Shown here one piece after another: positions 54,310 through 64,000 of a stretch of 64,000 bases of DNA. Origin of the DNA: Erinaceus europaeus (lineage: Eukaryota > Chordata > Mammalia > Eulipotyphla > Erinaceidae); assembly GCF_950295315.1 (NCBI RefSeq), contig NC_080171.1, forward strand, positions 90,455,016 through 90,519,015. Reading direction: 5' to 3'. The notes beneath the pieces were generated by a model. The model did not search any database. It worked only from the letters and a program-made list of their open reading frames with translations, and had not been told where the DNA came from. Both the position numbers and the translations under genes were made by a program. The number at the start of each line of letters is the position of its first letter. Position 1 is the first letter of the stretch.

Positions 54310-54880
54310 AGTTGCTTAACAATATCCTCTCTCAGATACCTTTAGTAAGTGTGGGACAAGCTCTGGAAAGGCCTGCCCTGTGCACCCCATGTCCACCACT
54401 TTGCTGGCCATCAGAAAGATGTCTTAGAGGAGGAGGAGAACAGGCTGCAGTGGGGATGAGTGAGCAGAGTGACTCTGGACACATAGTGACTCTGGACACT
54501 ATGGCAGGGGATAGTGCGTTTATTGAAGAAAAAGGCAGAGTTTATGTGGGGTAAAAAGAAGCCAGGTGCTGGGGCAGGGTGCCGGGGCAACACACTGAAT
54601 AGGGGCAAATTCTTGACAGCAAGAACCAATCTAGATTCCTTCTAAGGACTTGGGCTCTTGACTTCCCCTTACCTGGGGCATGGGACTTAAGAATGAGTAA
54701 GGGGCTCTTCTGGTTTATCCACATTCCATTGAGCAAATCAGGTTTCTCCAGACCAGGTAGAGGGGCAACAGTTACAGCTTCTGGGTCTAACAAGATGGAG
54801 GTCAGGGAGGGGAGGGGAGGCTTATAGGTGAACGCCTTCCATCCTCATGGAGAAGTATCTGGGGCTCAACCCATGGTGTC
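54310..54880 (-). repeat. Probable ERV LTR (antisense)
   Basis: A G/C-rich island against AT-rich flanks, with 'agtgcgtttattgaag' (AATAA on the minus strand, poly-A-like) near 54516 and a short tandem 'agtgactctggacac' (54468 and 54486). LTR-like, but the ends were not found. Confidence 0.45.
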
Positions 54881-55124
54881 CCCACACAAGGTCAGTGCTT
54901 GTTTTCTTTCATTCCCTTTTCTTTAGTTTCTTCCTTCTGCTACTATTGTTTTCCTTCCCTTGTTAACTCAGAACATAATAACATAATGTACTCTGTATCA
55001 CAAATTTAATTTGAAAGTCCATCTTGGCTCCTGAAATTTCCTGAAACTTTGTGAATATTATTTTTCATTAAGCAGGTAAGGAAATATAGAATATAGTAAA
55101 CAGACCTTTCTGAACATTCTCAAA
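54881..55124. other. No clear feature
   Basis: Short AT-rich stretch. Confidence 0.45.
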
Positions 55125-55935
55125 ATATTCTTTTTAAATATAATTTTATTTAAAAAATGGAAATTCTGACAAGACCATAGGATAAGAAGGATACAATTAC
55201 ACACAGTCTCCACCACCAGAACTCCATATTCCATCCCTTCCACTGATAGCTTTCCTATTATTTATCCCTCTTGGGGTATGGACCCAGGATCATTATAGAG
55301 TGCAGAAGGTGGAAGGTCTGGTTTCTGTAATTGCTTTCTCACTGAATATGGGTATTGACAGTTTGATCCATACTTTCAGCCTATCTCTCTCTTTCCCTAG
55401 TGGGACAGAGCTCCAGGGAGGCAGGGCTCCAGGACACATTGCTGGGGTCATCTACCCTGGGAAGTCTGGTTGGCATCATCTGGAACTTGGTGGTGAGTAA
55501 TGAGGCTGAAGGATTGACATTCCATGCCTGACGTCTCTTGACACAGTCTGAAGTGAAGCATGTCGAAGTGGTACTGGTTGCACTGATTAGGTTGGGGTCA
55601 GCAGATTCCTTATCAGTTGGTATAAATTGAGAGAAGCATACAGGAAAGTGAGCCCCACTCTAGAGGTCTCAGGACTGAGAGACATATGGGCTTCATAGAG
55701 AAAGTGTGATGTTCCTGATATCTTAGGGTTTAAGGAGGCAATAAATAGTTACTGCTATAATCAAGTCACTTGACAGCTGGGTTAATTTTGAGAATCCCAT
55801 TGTTATGATTTGCTGTATCATACACAACCTCACCAAAATTTATAGCCTTTAATGTTATTTATGTATAGCTGTATCTTATAAAGTTATATCACTGGTTGCT
55901 TTTATTCTCCTTAGTCTAAGCTTTTGGGTCAAAGA
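55125..55935 (-). mobile_element. L1 3' end (antisense)
   Basis: An A-tail reversed at 55133-55155, 'agaccataggataagaagg', 'ggtatggacccaggatc', 'tctttccctagtgggac', 'gaagtgaagcatgtcg', 'atttgctgtatcatacac' and 'tagtctaagcttttggg'. Has an internal deletion near 55495-55500 relative to 21690-23466. Confidence 0.9.
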
Positions 55936-55979
55936 GGAACTCAAGCAAGAAACTGAAATGTTTCTAGAAGCAAAATATT

Positions 55980-56195
55980 CTTTTTTATAAATATTTATTT
56001 ACTTATTGAGTAGAGAGAAACCAAAAGAGAAGGGGAAATAGAGAAAGAAAGAGAGAGATAAGTGTAGCAATGCTTCACTGTTCTTGAGGTGTCCCTTTCA
56101 CCTGCAGGTGCAGGCTGGGGCTTGAGCACCCAGGTCTCTGTGCACTGTAACATAAACACCCAAGTGGATATACCACCAGCCAGTCTCTTTCAAAA
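55980..56195 (-). repeat. tRNA-derived SINE, family B (antisense)
   Basis: A-rich tail reversed, G/A-rich segment, 'gcaatgcttcactgttc', 'cctgcaggtgcaggctgg', 'gcactgtaacataaacac'. Confidence 0.85.
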
Positions 56196-56199
56196 TATT

Positions 56200-56390
56200 A
56201 TTTTTTAAAAAGTATTTTATTTACTTCATTTTAATGAGAGAGATACAATAAAAAAAAGAGAGAGAGAGAGAGAGAGAGATTGACCAGAACACTGCTCTGA
56301 TTTATGGTAGTGCTGGGGACTGAACCTGAAACCTCATAGTTTCAGGTATGAGAGTCTTTTATATAGCCATTATGCTATCTCCCAGCCCCT
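56200..56390 (-). repeat. SINE, family C (antisense) with (GA)n
   Basis: 'aaagtattttatttactt' tail, (ga)n at 56258-56278, 'tggggactgaacctgaaacc', 'tatgctatctcccagcccc'. Confidence 0.82.
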
Positions 56391-56429
56391 TCTCAAAGTA
56401 TTCTTTCAAATAATTTTGTGTCTGTGCAT

Positions 56430-56760
56430 TTTTTATTAGTAATTTACAAATTTACAAAATGGCACAATTCTACACCACTACGAGTTCTGTGTCCCCATTC
56501 CCTCCACTGGAAAACTGCCATGATTCTTCCAAGGTCACATATATGGGTTGAGTATAATCTATCATCTATCTGTGTATATATATCAACTATTTATCTATCT
56601 ATCTATCATTTATCATCTTTGTATAAATCATCATCTATATTTTTTTCTCATTTGTTCTATGGTCCTGCCTTCTCTTCCATTTTAAGTCATAGCTATACCT
56701 TTTTTCCTCTTCTCTTTCTGGGTCCTGATGAAATTTGGTTTTAGAGTACTATCTTTTCAC
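56430..56760 (-). repeat. Older L1 3'UTR (antisense)
   Basis: 'acaaaatggcacaattctac', 'ttccctccactggaaaac', 'ttctgggtcctgatgaaat' parallels 46660-47110. Contains a (TATC)n stretch at 56590-56608. Confidence 0.65.
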
Positions 56761-57065
56761 TTGATACCATGAAAGCTTAAATGGCTTAGAATATGCTGGG
56801 AAGTAAAATGGGATCAACTGAAATATATCTAGTAAATTGAAAGAGAGTCCATTAGACCACAATTAAAAAAGACTAGGTTCTAACTCTAGCTTGACCTTGC
56901 ATAAAGTCTGTGGCCATATAGAAAAATTTAGGACTCATGGGACCACAATCCTCATTACTCACATAGAATTCAGTGAACTGTCTCTAAAATTTGGTTTTAC
57001 TGCCATTCCATCCCCCTCCCATTCCAATGAATGCTTCATTATCCAACAAGAGCCAGCGTGAAACT
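56761..57065. other. No gene or clear repeat
   Basis: No supported feature. Confidence 0.5.
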
Positions 57066-57067
57066 TT

Positions 57068-57215
57068 TAAAAACTTGAAGAAGGTTAAAGAGTAAGAAAG
57101 CTATCAAGGGAGGAGATGGGATATGGAGTTCTGGTGGTGGGATTTGTGTGGCATTGTACCCCTCTTATCCTATGGTTTTGTCAGTGTTTCTTTTATATAT
57201 ATATAAACTTGAAGC
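57068..57215 (+). repeat. L1 3' terminus (sense)
   Basis: 'gaaagctatcaagggagg', 'gatatggagttctggtgg', 'cccctcttatcctatgg', then '(ta)n' in place of a clear poly-A. Only the last ~150 bp are present. Confidence 0.85.
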
Positions 57216-58070
57216 CAGTCATGTTATATTCCATTCTCAAATCCTTCCAATTGTATCTCATCAACTTAAGACAATGTCACAGTTTTTACCCTTATTCCTT
57301 CTCCATTATATATTTGGATTCTACCATACTGACCTTGATGTTCTTAGACTATGTCAAGCATATACTTACTTCAGGATATTATTATTCACTCAGCTGGAAA
57401 GCTCCACTATGTATACCTCATTTTTCATTTTCACTCATCTGTGCTAAAAATTACCCTTGGTGTTGAATAAAATAAAATAACTTTATTTTACAGTGTTGGA
57501 ACAAACATATATTCACCCTCATTTTGCCAATATTTGAATGTTTATTGATGATTGAATTAGGGCTAAAACAGGTATAATTCTTGGGAAATCCAGTCTTCTT
57601 TCTGCTGCCTCCAGTGAACTTATATGCATTTTTCACCTAGTAAGTGAGTACAATATATACACTCTGCCTCCCCTGAAAAGTGTTTATATGAATAATGAGA
57701 AAGATTCTTGTAAGTGGCTGTGTAAGAATTTGAAAATGCAATGATTGGATGGGTTTAATGGATGAACTAGAAGGATGATTTCATTTAGTTCCTAAGGGGG
57801 AGAGATTCTAGGCATTTTACTCTCCAAATGAATCCAGAGTCCCTGAGACTGTGATATATCTATCAAGAAACCTCCAATGGAACAGTTAACTAGGCCACTG
57901 ATTGTGGAAACTAGAATAAATCCAATTTGAATGAAACATACAGCACAGTTTGGGAAACATATCAAGAATAGTTCTCAAGTGGGATGACCAGCTGTTCTCC
58001 CTCTCTGCTCAGGAAGAAGGGACAGTGATTTAGGTGCTATTGGTAGAAGAGATTATGCTGATTCCAGAGA
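57216..58070. other. No gene or clear repeat
   Basis: No supported feature. The 57116-57466 and 57148-57447 frames are partly L1-derived and lack protein character. Confidence 0.5.
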
Positions 58071-58074
58071 AATG

Positions 58075-58357
58075 TGACTTTTTTCTTTTTTTTTTTTTTG
58101 CCTCCAGTGTTATCGCTGAAACTCGGTGCCCACTGTTCCTGGAGGCTATTTTTCCCCTTTTGTTGTTTATCATTGTTGTTGCTGTTATTCTTGTTGTTGT
58201 TATTAAATAGGACAGAGAGAAATCAAGAGAAGAGGGTTAAGACAGAGAGGGGGAGAGAAAGATTGACACCTGCCGGGGGCTCGAACCGGAAAGCTTGTGC
58301 CGGTCTTTGCGCTTCACAACGTGTATGTGCTTAATCATGTGCCACCACCCAGCCCCT
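58075..58357 (-). repeat. ERI-like SINE, family A, long-tail form (antisense, internally deleted)
   Basis: A T-run, 'gcctccagtgttatcgctg', 'cccactgttcctggaggc', CAA linker reversed, 'gacacctgccgggggctcg' (a deletion joins body to head), box B region 'ggggctcgaaccgg', 'cttaatcatgtgccacc'. Confidence 0.9.
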
Positions 58358-59924
58358 CGATATGTGGTTTTTAAGTGCCAGAAAAATGACCAAGAGACAT
58401 AGACTTAGCAAGAGGCTTTCTCTGTAGTTACCTTTATAAAACAAATGTGATCCCAGTGCTTTAACCTTCCAGTAGTTTTTTTTTTTTTCCTACCACGGGA
58501 ACAACTTTCAAACTAATTAGCTTGACTAGCCTGACTTTTCACCAGGTTTTGATCCCTTGGATTGCACTGTACTATTCAAAATTACACTTATCATTGTGTT
58601 TTAAACATACAAACACACACACATCACTCACTTTTAGCTCTGTATTTTTTTCTTTTATACTTCAAAGGGAAACATTTATCTCCTCTTAACCTAAATAACT
58701 TGTTTGCTGAGATTCCACTTTGCCTTAATTTGCCAGCAAAATGCCCCTGAAATATGTAATGTACAGAAAAAGGACATGTATTAACAATGCCCAGTGATGA
58801 CCAATAATTGTTATAAATGCATTGTATTTTAATCAAAAATTTTTACTGCTTCTCGTCTTTATAATTAATGATGGAAACTAGGTATCTTTGGCTTTGAGTT
58901 CTCTGTAGAGTCTTGTAACAGAAAATGATCTACATGTATTAGTATTCCTAGCTATCACTCATCACTTCATAAACCCTTAAAATGCTTAATCTTTTAATTA
59001 TAACTAGAAACACTTTGGGGTCCCAATTCATGACCAGGGTCTGATCATTCTATTAGACCATATGGTCATGGGTAACATCATGGCCACTACAGCAAACCAT
59101 GATTCAGATACCATATCTGTCATTTTACAGATTCCTTTTTTCCTATATCTTTCATTGTCACTCAAGTGATAGTGTTGACGTTGTCAATGATGAAGTTACA
59201 ACTTGATGGGCAGAACAGGATGCCCACATGTATTTTCAGTGTCTGAACACAATGAGTGTGGGATGATAACAATATGAGCAAGCAACTGGTAATGGAAGTT
59301 TCATGTCTGAAAAGTCAAGGTTATAGAATATTTACTAGACTTCAGGAGAAATAATTCTATTTCTTGGTGTAAAAATTTATATGAAACCAATACTTGATCT
59401 CACAAGGAAACTTGGGCTGTAAGAATAAAAACAATGAGTGCATATCAATGAACAAGGTTCTAGAAGTAAAAAAAAAATGGCTATAAACATTCATTAAAGA
59501 TCATCAGGTTCCCAATCCTGATATTGACTCCTCAGTCTAAGATAGCACATATGTGAGTCTAAACTCGCATAGCATTCTCTGCTCTGTACCTGAGGAATTG
59601 GCAGGTACATGCTATCCTCCCTTTATTGTGTCTCTATAGCATCACCTATTATATTTTTAAAATTATTGTTTATATTCTGACTTTCTCACTATATGTAAAC
59701 TCACTGATACATGTGAACTCATGATATATGTAAACTCATGATAGAATATCATGAAAACAATCCACCTAGCTTCCAAATAGTCAAAACACTTACCAGCTGA
59801 AAGTATGGTACTCATGCTTATAACTGGTAAATGCTATACTCAAGTATAATATGTATGTTTCATTAATTGTACTGCATATGAGAATAGGCATATAAGCAGT
59901 CTAGGGAACTCTCAGAGGGCTAGA
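58358..59924. other. No gene or clear repeat
   Basis: AT-rich single-copy-looking DNA. The 58600-58900 part has no repeats and could be checked for conservation. Confidence 0.5.
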
Positions 59925-60482
59925 AATGGACCTACTATGACCCTGCAATTCCTCTCCTGGAGACATATCCTAAAGAACCAAACACACCCATCCAAAAAGA
60001 TTTGTGTGTACCTATGTGCATGGTAGCACAATTTATAATAGCCCAAACCCGGAAGCAACCCAGTTGTCCAAAAACAGATGAGTGACTGATAAAGTTGTGG
60101 TAATTATACATAATGGAATACTACTCAGCTATTGTAAATGGTGAATTAACCTTCTTTACTTCATCTTGGATAGATCTTGAAGGAGTCATGTTAAGTGAGA
60201 TTAGTCAGGAACATAAGGATGAATATGGGATGATCTCACTCATAGACAGAAGTTGAAAAACAGGAACAAAAGGGAAAACACTAATCAGAACTTGGACTGG
60301 AGTTGTTGTACTGCACCAAAGTCTATGGAGTAGGTGGGAAGGGTTCCAGTCGGTGGGAAGGGTTCCAGAGGAGGACCTAGTGGGAGTTGAATTGTTATGT
60401 GGAAAACTGAGAAATGTTATGCATGTACAAACTATTGTATTTTACTGCTGACTGTAAACCATTAATACCCTAATAAAGAATT
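59925..60482 (+). mobile_element. L1 3' end of another subfamily (sense)
   Basis: ORF2-end-like text 'atggacctactatgaccctg' (near 59925), 'cctctcctggagacatatcc', 'tggtagcacaatttataat', 'agcaacccagttgtcc', 'aatactactcagctattg', then its own 3'UTR ending 'ctaataaagaa'. The 3'UTR differs from the long one in other copies. A 15-bp phrase tgggaagggttccag is doubled at ~60337-60369. Confidence 0.85.
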
Positions 60483-60819
60483 TAAAAAAGAGAATGGACA
60501 CATGGATTTCAGAAAATATATATTCCTAGAATGCTTATTTTACTATCTTCTTACTAGGGCAGAAATAAAAAATATAGGTTGTATGGTGCAACTTTACTCT
60601 AGAAGGTGGATACAACTAAAGCATCTTTGAAGAATAAGCTAATTACTCTTAGAGTAGTAGACAGTGAATAAATTAAAAAGGTTTCATGAATTCCTTCATA
60701 ATTAAGTCATTTGGTTTCAGTATACTAAATTTGTAGCACACGAAAGTGGTGAAAAATGAGGTACAAGTCCCTTGCAGAATAGTTTTGTTTGAATCTACAA
60801 AACAAAGTTGTTATACCAT
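60483..60819. other. No gene or clear repeat
   Basis: No supported feature. Confidence 0.5.
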
Positions 60820-60835
60820 AGAAATTACAAAGGTC

Positions 60836-61108
60836 GTGGGAGTCGGGTGGTGGCGCAGCTGGTTAAGCGGCAAAGACCGGCATAAGGATCCCGGTTCGAG
60901 CCCCCAGATCCCCACCTGCAGGGGAGTCGCTTCACAGGTGATGAAGCAGGTCTGAAGGTGTCTTTCTTTCTCTCCCCCCTCTCTGTCTTCCCCTCCTCTC
61001 TCCATTTCTGTCTTATCCAACAACAACTACATCAATAACCACAACAATGTTAAACAACAAGGGAAACACAAGGGAAAATAACAAATATTAAAAAAATCTT
61101 TTAAAAAA
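60836..61108 (+). repeat. ERI-like SINE, family A, short-tail form (sense), young, with TSD
   Basis: TSD at 60820-60835 and 61109-61124 (15 of 16 identical). Intact Pol III boxes: A 'tggcgcagctggttaag' (60850) and B 'ggttcgagccc' (60893). Body 'cacctgcaggggagtcgc', CT tract, CAA-rich tail. It lacks part of the anticodon-arm region, the usual 'gcacgtggcgcaaag'. Confidence 0.96.
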
Positions 61109-61124
61109 AGAAATTATAAAGGTC

Positions 61125-62695
61125 TTAAAATATCCTAAGTTTTGAAGTTAGATATAAATACATTACTTTAATGTTCATTTCTGGTATAGTCCGGGACCAA
61201 CATATCATACAGAACAGATGCCCTATTGGCAGAAAATATTATTCAATAAAACTGTTTCTCAAACCTTTAACTACCTAAAGCTCCATGATAGGTACCCTGG
61301 AGGAGAGAGTTAAATAAGAGTGACTTTATATAAGGACTTCATTGTCCTCTAATGGCAGAATTTTGAGTAACAAATTACACATGTTCAGGTTGAATGGAAT
61401 AAGAGGGAAATAGTAAGGAAAACTATTTCCTACTAGAGTAACTAAGAATGCTTTTCAGTGAACACATGACATTTTCCTGGCTCTCTCATGTAGAATTTTG
61501 ATAGACTGAAAGGGTAAGGTCAATGCAATGGAGGTCATTCTCGGCAGATGAAATTAGGTTTGCATAGGGATATGGTTGAAAACACAAAGGGCACATGTTA
61601 GTGTACAGAAAGAGTCTAATTTGACGATGATATAGTAAGTGAAAGTGAAAGTTAAAGGCAAAAATATTGGTAGAAAAAATTGCTGTCAGACATGCTTAGT
61701 AGCTCAGGATTTATTCTCTGGAGTAATGAAGGAGCATCTATATGTCTTTAAAGTATAGCACTAAGGGTGGTGATACAGTGAAAATTCCTCTATATCTCTC
61801 TCTAGAAGTCTGATGCTATTGATTCTGAGAAAGAAGGTCTTACAAACACTTGATACCAGCTTCATTTCATGGAGAGAACTTGACTGGAAGGGGAAAGAGT
61901 TCCATCTATTTCTCCCTGTTCATCATCCAGACAGTCATAGCACCCAATGGGCTCTTAGTTCATTACAGAGGAACCAACACATCAAATGAACCACTGTCTC
62001 CTAATTGCTCTAGCTGCATCTGGAGTCAGCCTATCAAGAAATTAATGAGCAGTTGCAGCAAGTTTCTGATTTTGCTCCCTTACACATTTAGACAACAGAT
62101 CCATAGTGGTAGCAGTTAGAAACCAAAGAATCCAGAGTAAAGATGTTGGTGACAAGAGAGGAAAAGTCCCCAAGGGAAATATTCTGCAGAGTTTATGATG
62201 TGGCAGGTTTTCTGCAAAGTAGGAAGCAAAGGGAAGGAGATAAGAACATTTGATATGCTTCCAGGCCTCAACTTGCATTTGGAATAATCTATACTAGTTA
62301 TGGATAGAATCACAAAGTCTCAGTTGAACTAGAGTGACCTGGACGTTCAACTGGGAACAGTTATCTTTAAAATAAAGACTCATGGTAGGTGCTGTTTATT
62401 ATTCTTACTTCTCTAACTCTACTTCTTCTTCCAAAGAGAAAAAAGTACAAATACATTACAACTGATCACTCTTTCAGAGACTAGTTCAGAACTTGGGAAA
62501 CACTACCTATATACAGATTGTTTCTCTGAAGCCTCAAGATGGGATGCAAATTCAGGAATGAAAAACAGTCCCATCTAAAAGGAATAGAATTCCAATCTTG
62601 CTAAAGCTCCACTGAATTTCAACTAATAGTTTTATTTTTGAACTCAGTTATCTTCCAGGGACCACACTAAATTTCACCACATACTTTTTCTCATG
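61125..62695. other. No gene or clear repeat
   Basis: Single-copy-looking DNA with short chance frames (61850-62119; 62042-62313). No supported feature. Confidence 0.5.
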
Positions 62696-62699
62696 TGAA

Positions 62700-63110
62700 C
62701 AGGATGTATGATTATTAAACAACTTATTCTGCTTTATATATATGTATAAAAATATTATAGTGCCATTCAGCAACCAAGTTGCAGATGCTACCATGATATT
62801 ATGACTTCCCATGGAAGATAACCTCACTAATGTATCCTGGAACTCCACCTTTCCAAAGCACTAGGGAAAGATAGAAACAGGCTGGCAGTATGAACTGACC
62901 TGCAAATACCATGTCCAGTGGAGAAGAAATTACAGAAGTCAGACCGTCCACCTTCTGCACCCTATCATAATCCTGCATCCACACTCCCAGAGGGATAAAG
63001 AATGGGAAAGCTTCTAGTGAAGGGGATGGGATATGGCACTCTGATGTGGGACTGTACCCCTCTTATTGTACAGTTTTGTTGATCTTTATTAAATCAATCA
63101 ATAAAAAAGA
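62700..63110 (+). mobile_element. L1 3' end (sense, older form)
   Basis: 'acaacttattctgctttat', 'gcaaccaagttgcagatgc', 'gcactagggaaagatag', 'gcatccacactcccagagg', 'gggatatggcactctg', 'cccctcttattgtac', A-rich tail at 63090-63110. Same older form as 40650-41180. Confidence 0.88.
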
Positions 63111-63776
63111 GAACAGAATATAATAAAGTCTTGGTCAAATATATATATAGCTTAGAAAGAAAGTGATCTAACAGTACAATAACTAATCCTACAATTAACT
63201 CATATAAAATAAATAAATTGTCCAGATTGTTCAAATAAAATTCCACTTCTAGGACATATTAATGGGAAAGGATGGAAACAACTTTTAGATACTAATAGAC
63301 TCTGTGAAAGTATTGGGATGCATTTCAGTCTTATTTTAGTAGGTATATTGGGGCTATTTCTAATTAATTACACAAGAACCTAGTCTTCTTTATTCTATAT
63401 ATGGCAAGAGCTGGTGATTTAACTGAAACAAAGATAGGTCAAGAGATTATAACATTTTGTAACAGGTGGTAATACATTTTCCAGTGGTACAGTATATAGA
63501 GTAAGCATTGAAAACCAATAACTTCTATCAATTTACCACTCCTATAAAAATCTCTAACATCATATTAGAGGCCAATGTTGTGCTTCTTTGGATTCCATTA
63601 TACTTTCAGCCCATAACACAACTCTTTATTTGTGGTAGTAAAGTGATATGGAGGAAGTGGGTCTTACAACCTCTCTGGGATACTTTACTGTGCTTTAGAA
63701 TAATTTGAAAATTCTGTGAATAATACAAGCCTGGGACCATGCTCCTGAAATTACAAGAGATTAGGAAGTTGGTAGC
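63111..63776. other. No gene or clear repeat
   Basis: No supported feature. Confidence 0.5.
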
Positions 63777-64000
63777 AGGGAGTCGGGCTATAGCGCAGCG
63801 GGTTAAGTGCAGGTGGCGCAAAGTGCAAGGACCTGCTAAAGGTTCAAGCCCCGGCTCCCCACCTGCAGGGGAGTCGCTTCACAAGTCGTGAAGCGGGTCT
63901 GCAGGTGTCTATCTTTCTCTCCCTCTCTCTGTCTTCTCCTCTCTCCATTTCTCTCTGTCCGATCCAACAGCAACGGCATCAATGATGACTACAACAATAA
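63777..64000 (+). repeat. ERI-like SINE, family A (sense), cut by window end
   Basis: 'gggagtcgggctatagcgc', box A 'tagcgcagcgggttaag', weakened box B 'ggttcaagccc', 'cacctgcaggggagtcgc', C/T-rich body, then 'aacggcatcaatgatgac' linker. The 3' end lies beyond the window. Confidence 0.95.

Noticed and set aside
57116..57466. 116-codon plus-strand frame with hydrophobic residues
   Set aside because: It starts in an L1 3' terminus and runs into AT-rich DNA; the hydrophobic bias reflects T-rich codons.
60836..60905. Possible tRNA gene (good A and B boxes)
   Set aside because: The boxes belong to a SINE head: it is followed by the SINE body, flanked by a TSD, and lacks a closing acceptor stem.

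Overview
This is a non-coding, repeat-saturated stretch of a mammalian nuclear genome. I found no convincing host exon, RNA gene or CRISPR array. The abundant tRNA-headed SINEs (B-box ggttcgagccc, body 'cacctgcaggggagtcgcttcac', tail of CAA/CAATAA repeats) look like the hedgehog ERI-type SINEs. Together with a lineage-specific L1 that has a very long 3'UTR, they point to Erinaceus or a close relative. That assignment is from memory of the repeat families, not from a search.

Layout. 1-6.7 kb: old L2/MIR/L1 relics, a SINE cluster and an AT-rich palindrome between two oppositely oriented SINEs. 6.7-9.95 kb: a sense L1 with a duplicated 5'UTR module, ORF1 (frameshifted close to its end) and the first ~208 codons of ORF2. 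The L1 stops abruptly where an antisense class II (betaretrovirus/IAP-like) endogenous retrovirus begins. 9.95-14.74 kb: that ERV, with gag, protease and truncated RT, a tRNA-Lys-like primer binding site and two LTRs of different sequence. 14.9-19.9 kb: SINEs, L1 3' ends, a solo LTR and L2 relics. 21.7-32.6 kb: an almost full-length antisense L1. Its 3'UTR carries a foreign-looking CR1/Jockey-group LINE fragment (23478-24992) with an exact 11-bp target-site duplication. Its ORF1 is split by a second L1 tail, and its ORF2 holds a tandem duplication. 32.9-44.9 kb: an L1/HAL1-like ORF1 fragment, an L1 tail inverted at its 5' end (twin priming), MaLR-type LTRs, and an LTR-like repeat (here 'repeat D') with a tRNA-like core, two copies of which form a long inverted repeat. 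44.9-46.6 kb: a repeat-poor stretch with homeodomain-like AT motifs, the best candidate for conserved regulatory DNA. 46.6-64 kb: L1 tails, SINEs, LTRs and unique intergenic or intronic DNA.

No genes work together here. The story is successive retroelement activity: ancient L2/MIR, older L1 and MaLR, then lineage-specific L1, SINEs and ERVs nested in one another. The most unusual item is the CR1/Jockey-group LINE fragment. That class is thought to be long dead in placental mammals, yet this copy sits inside a lineage-specific L1 with an intact target-site duplication. All repeat boundaries are approximate (about 10-40 bp) unless a target-site duplication is given.
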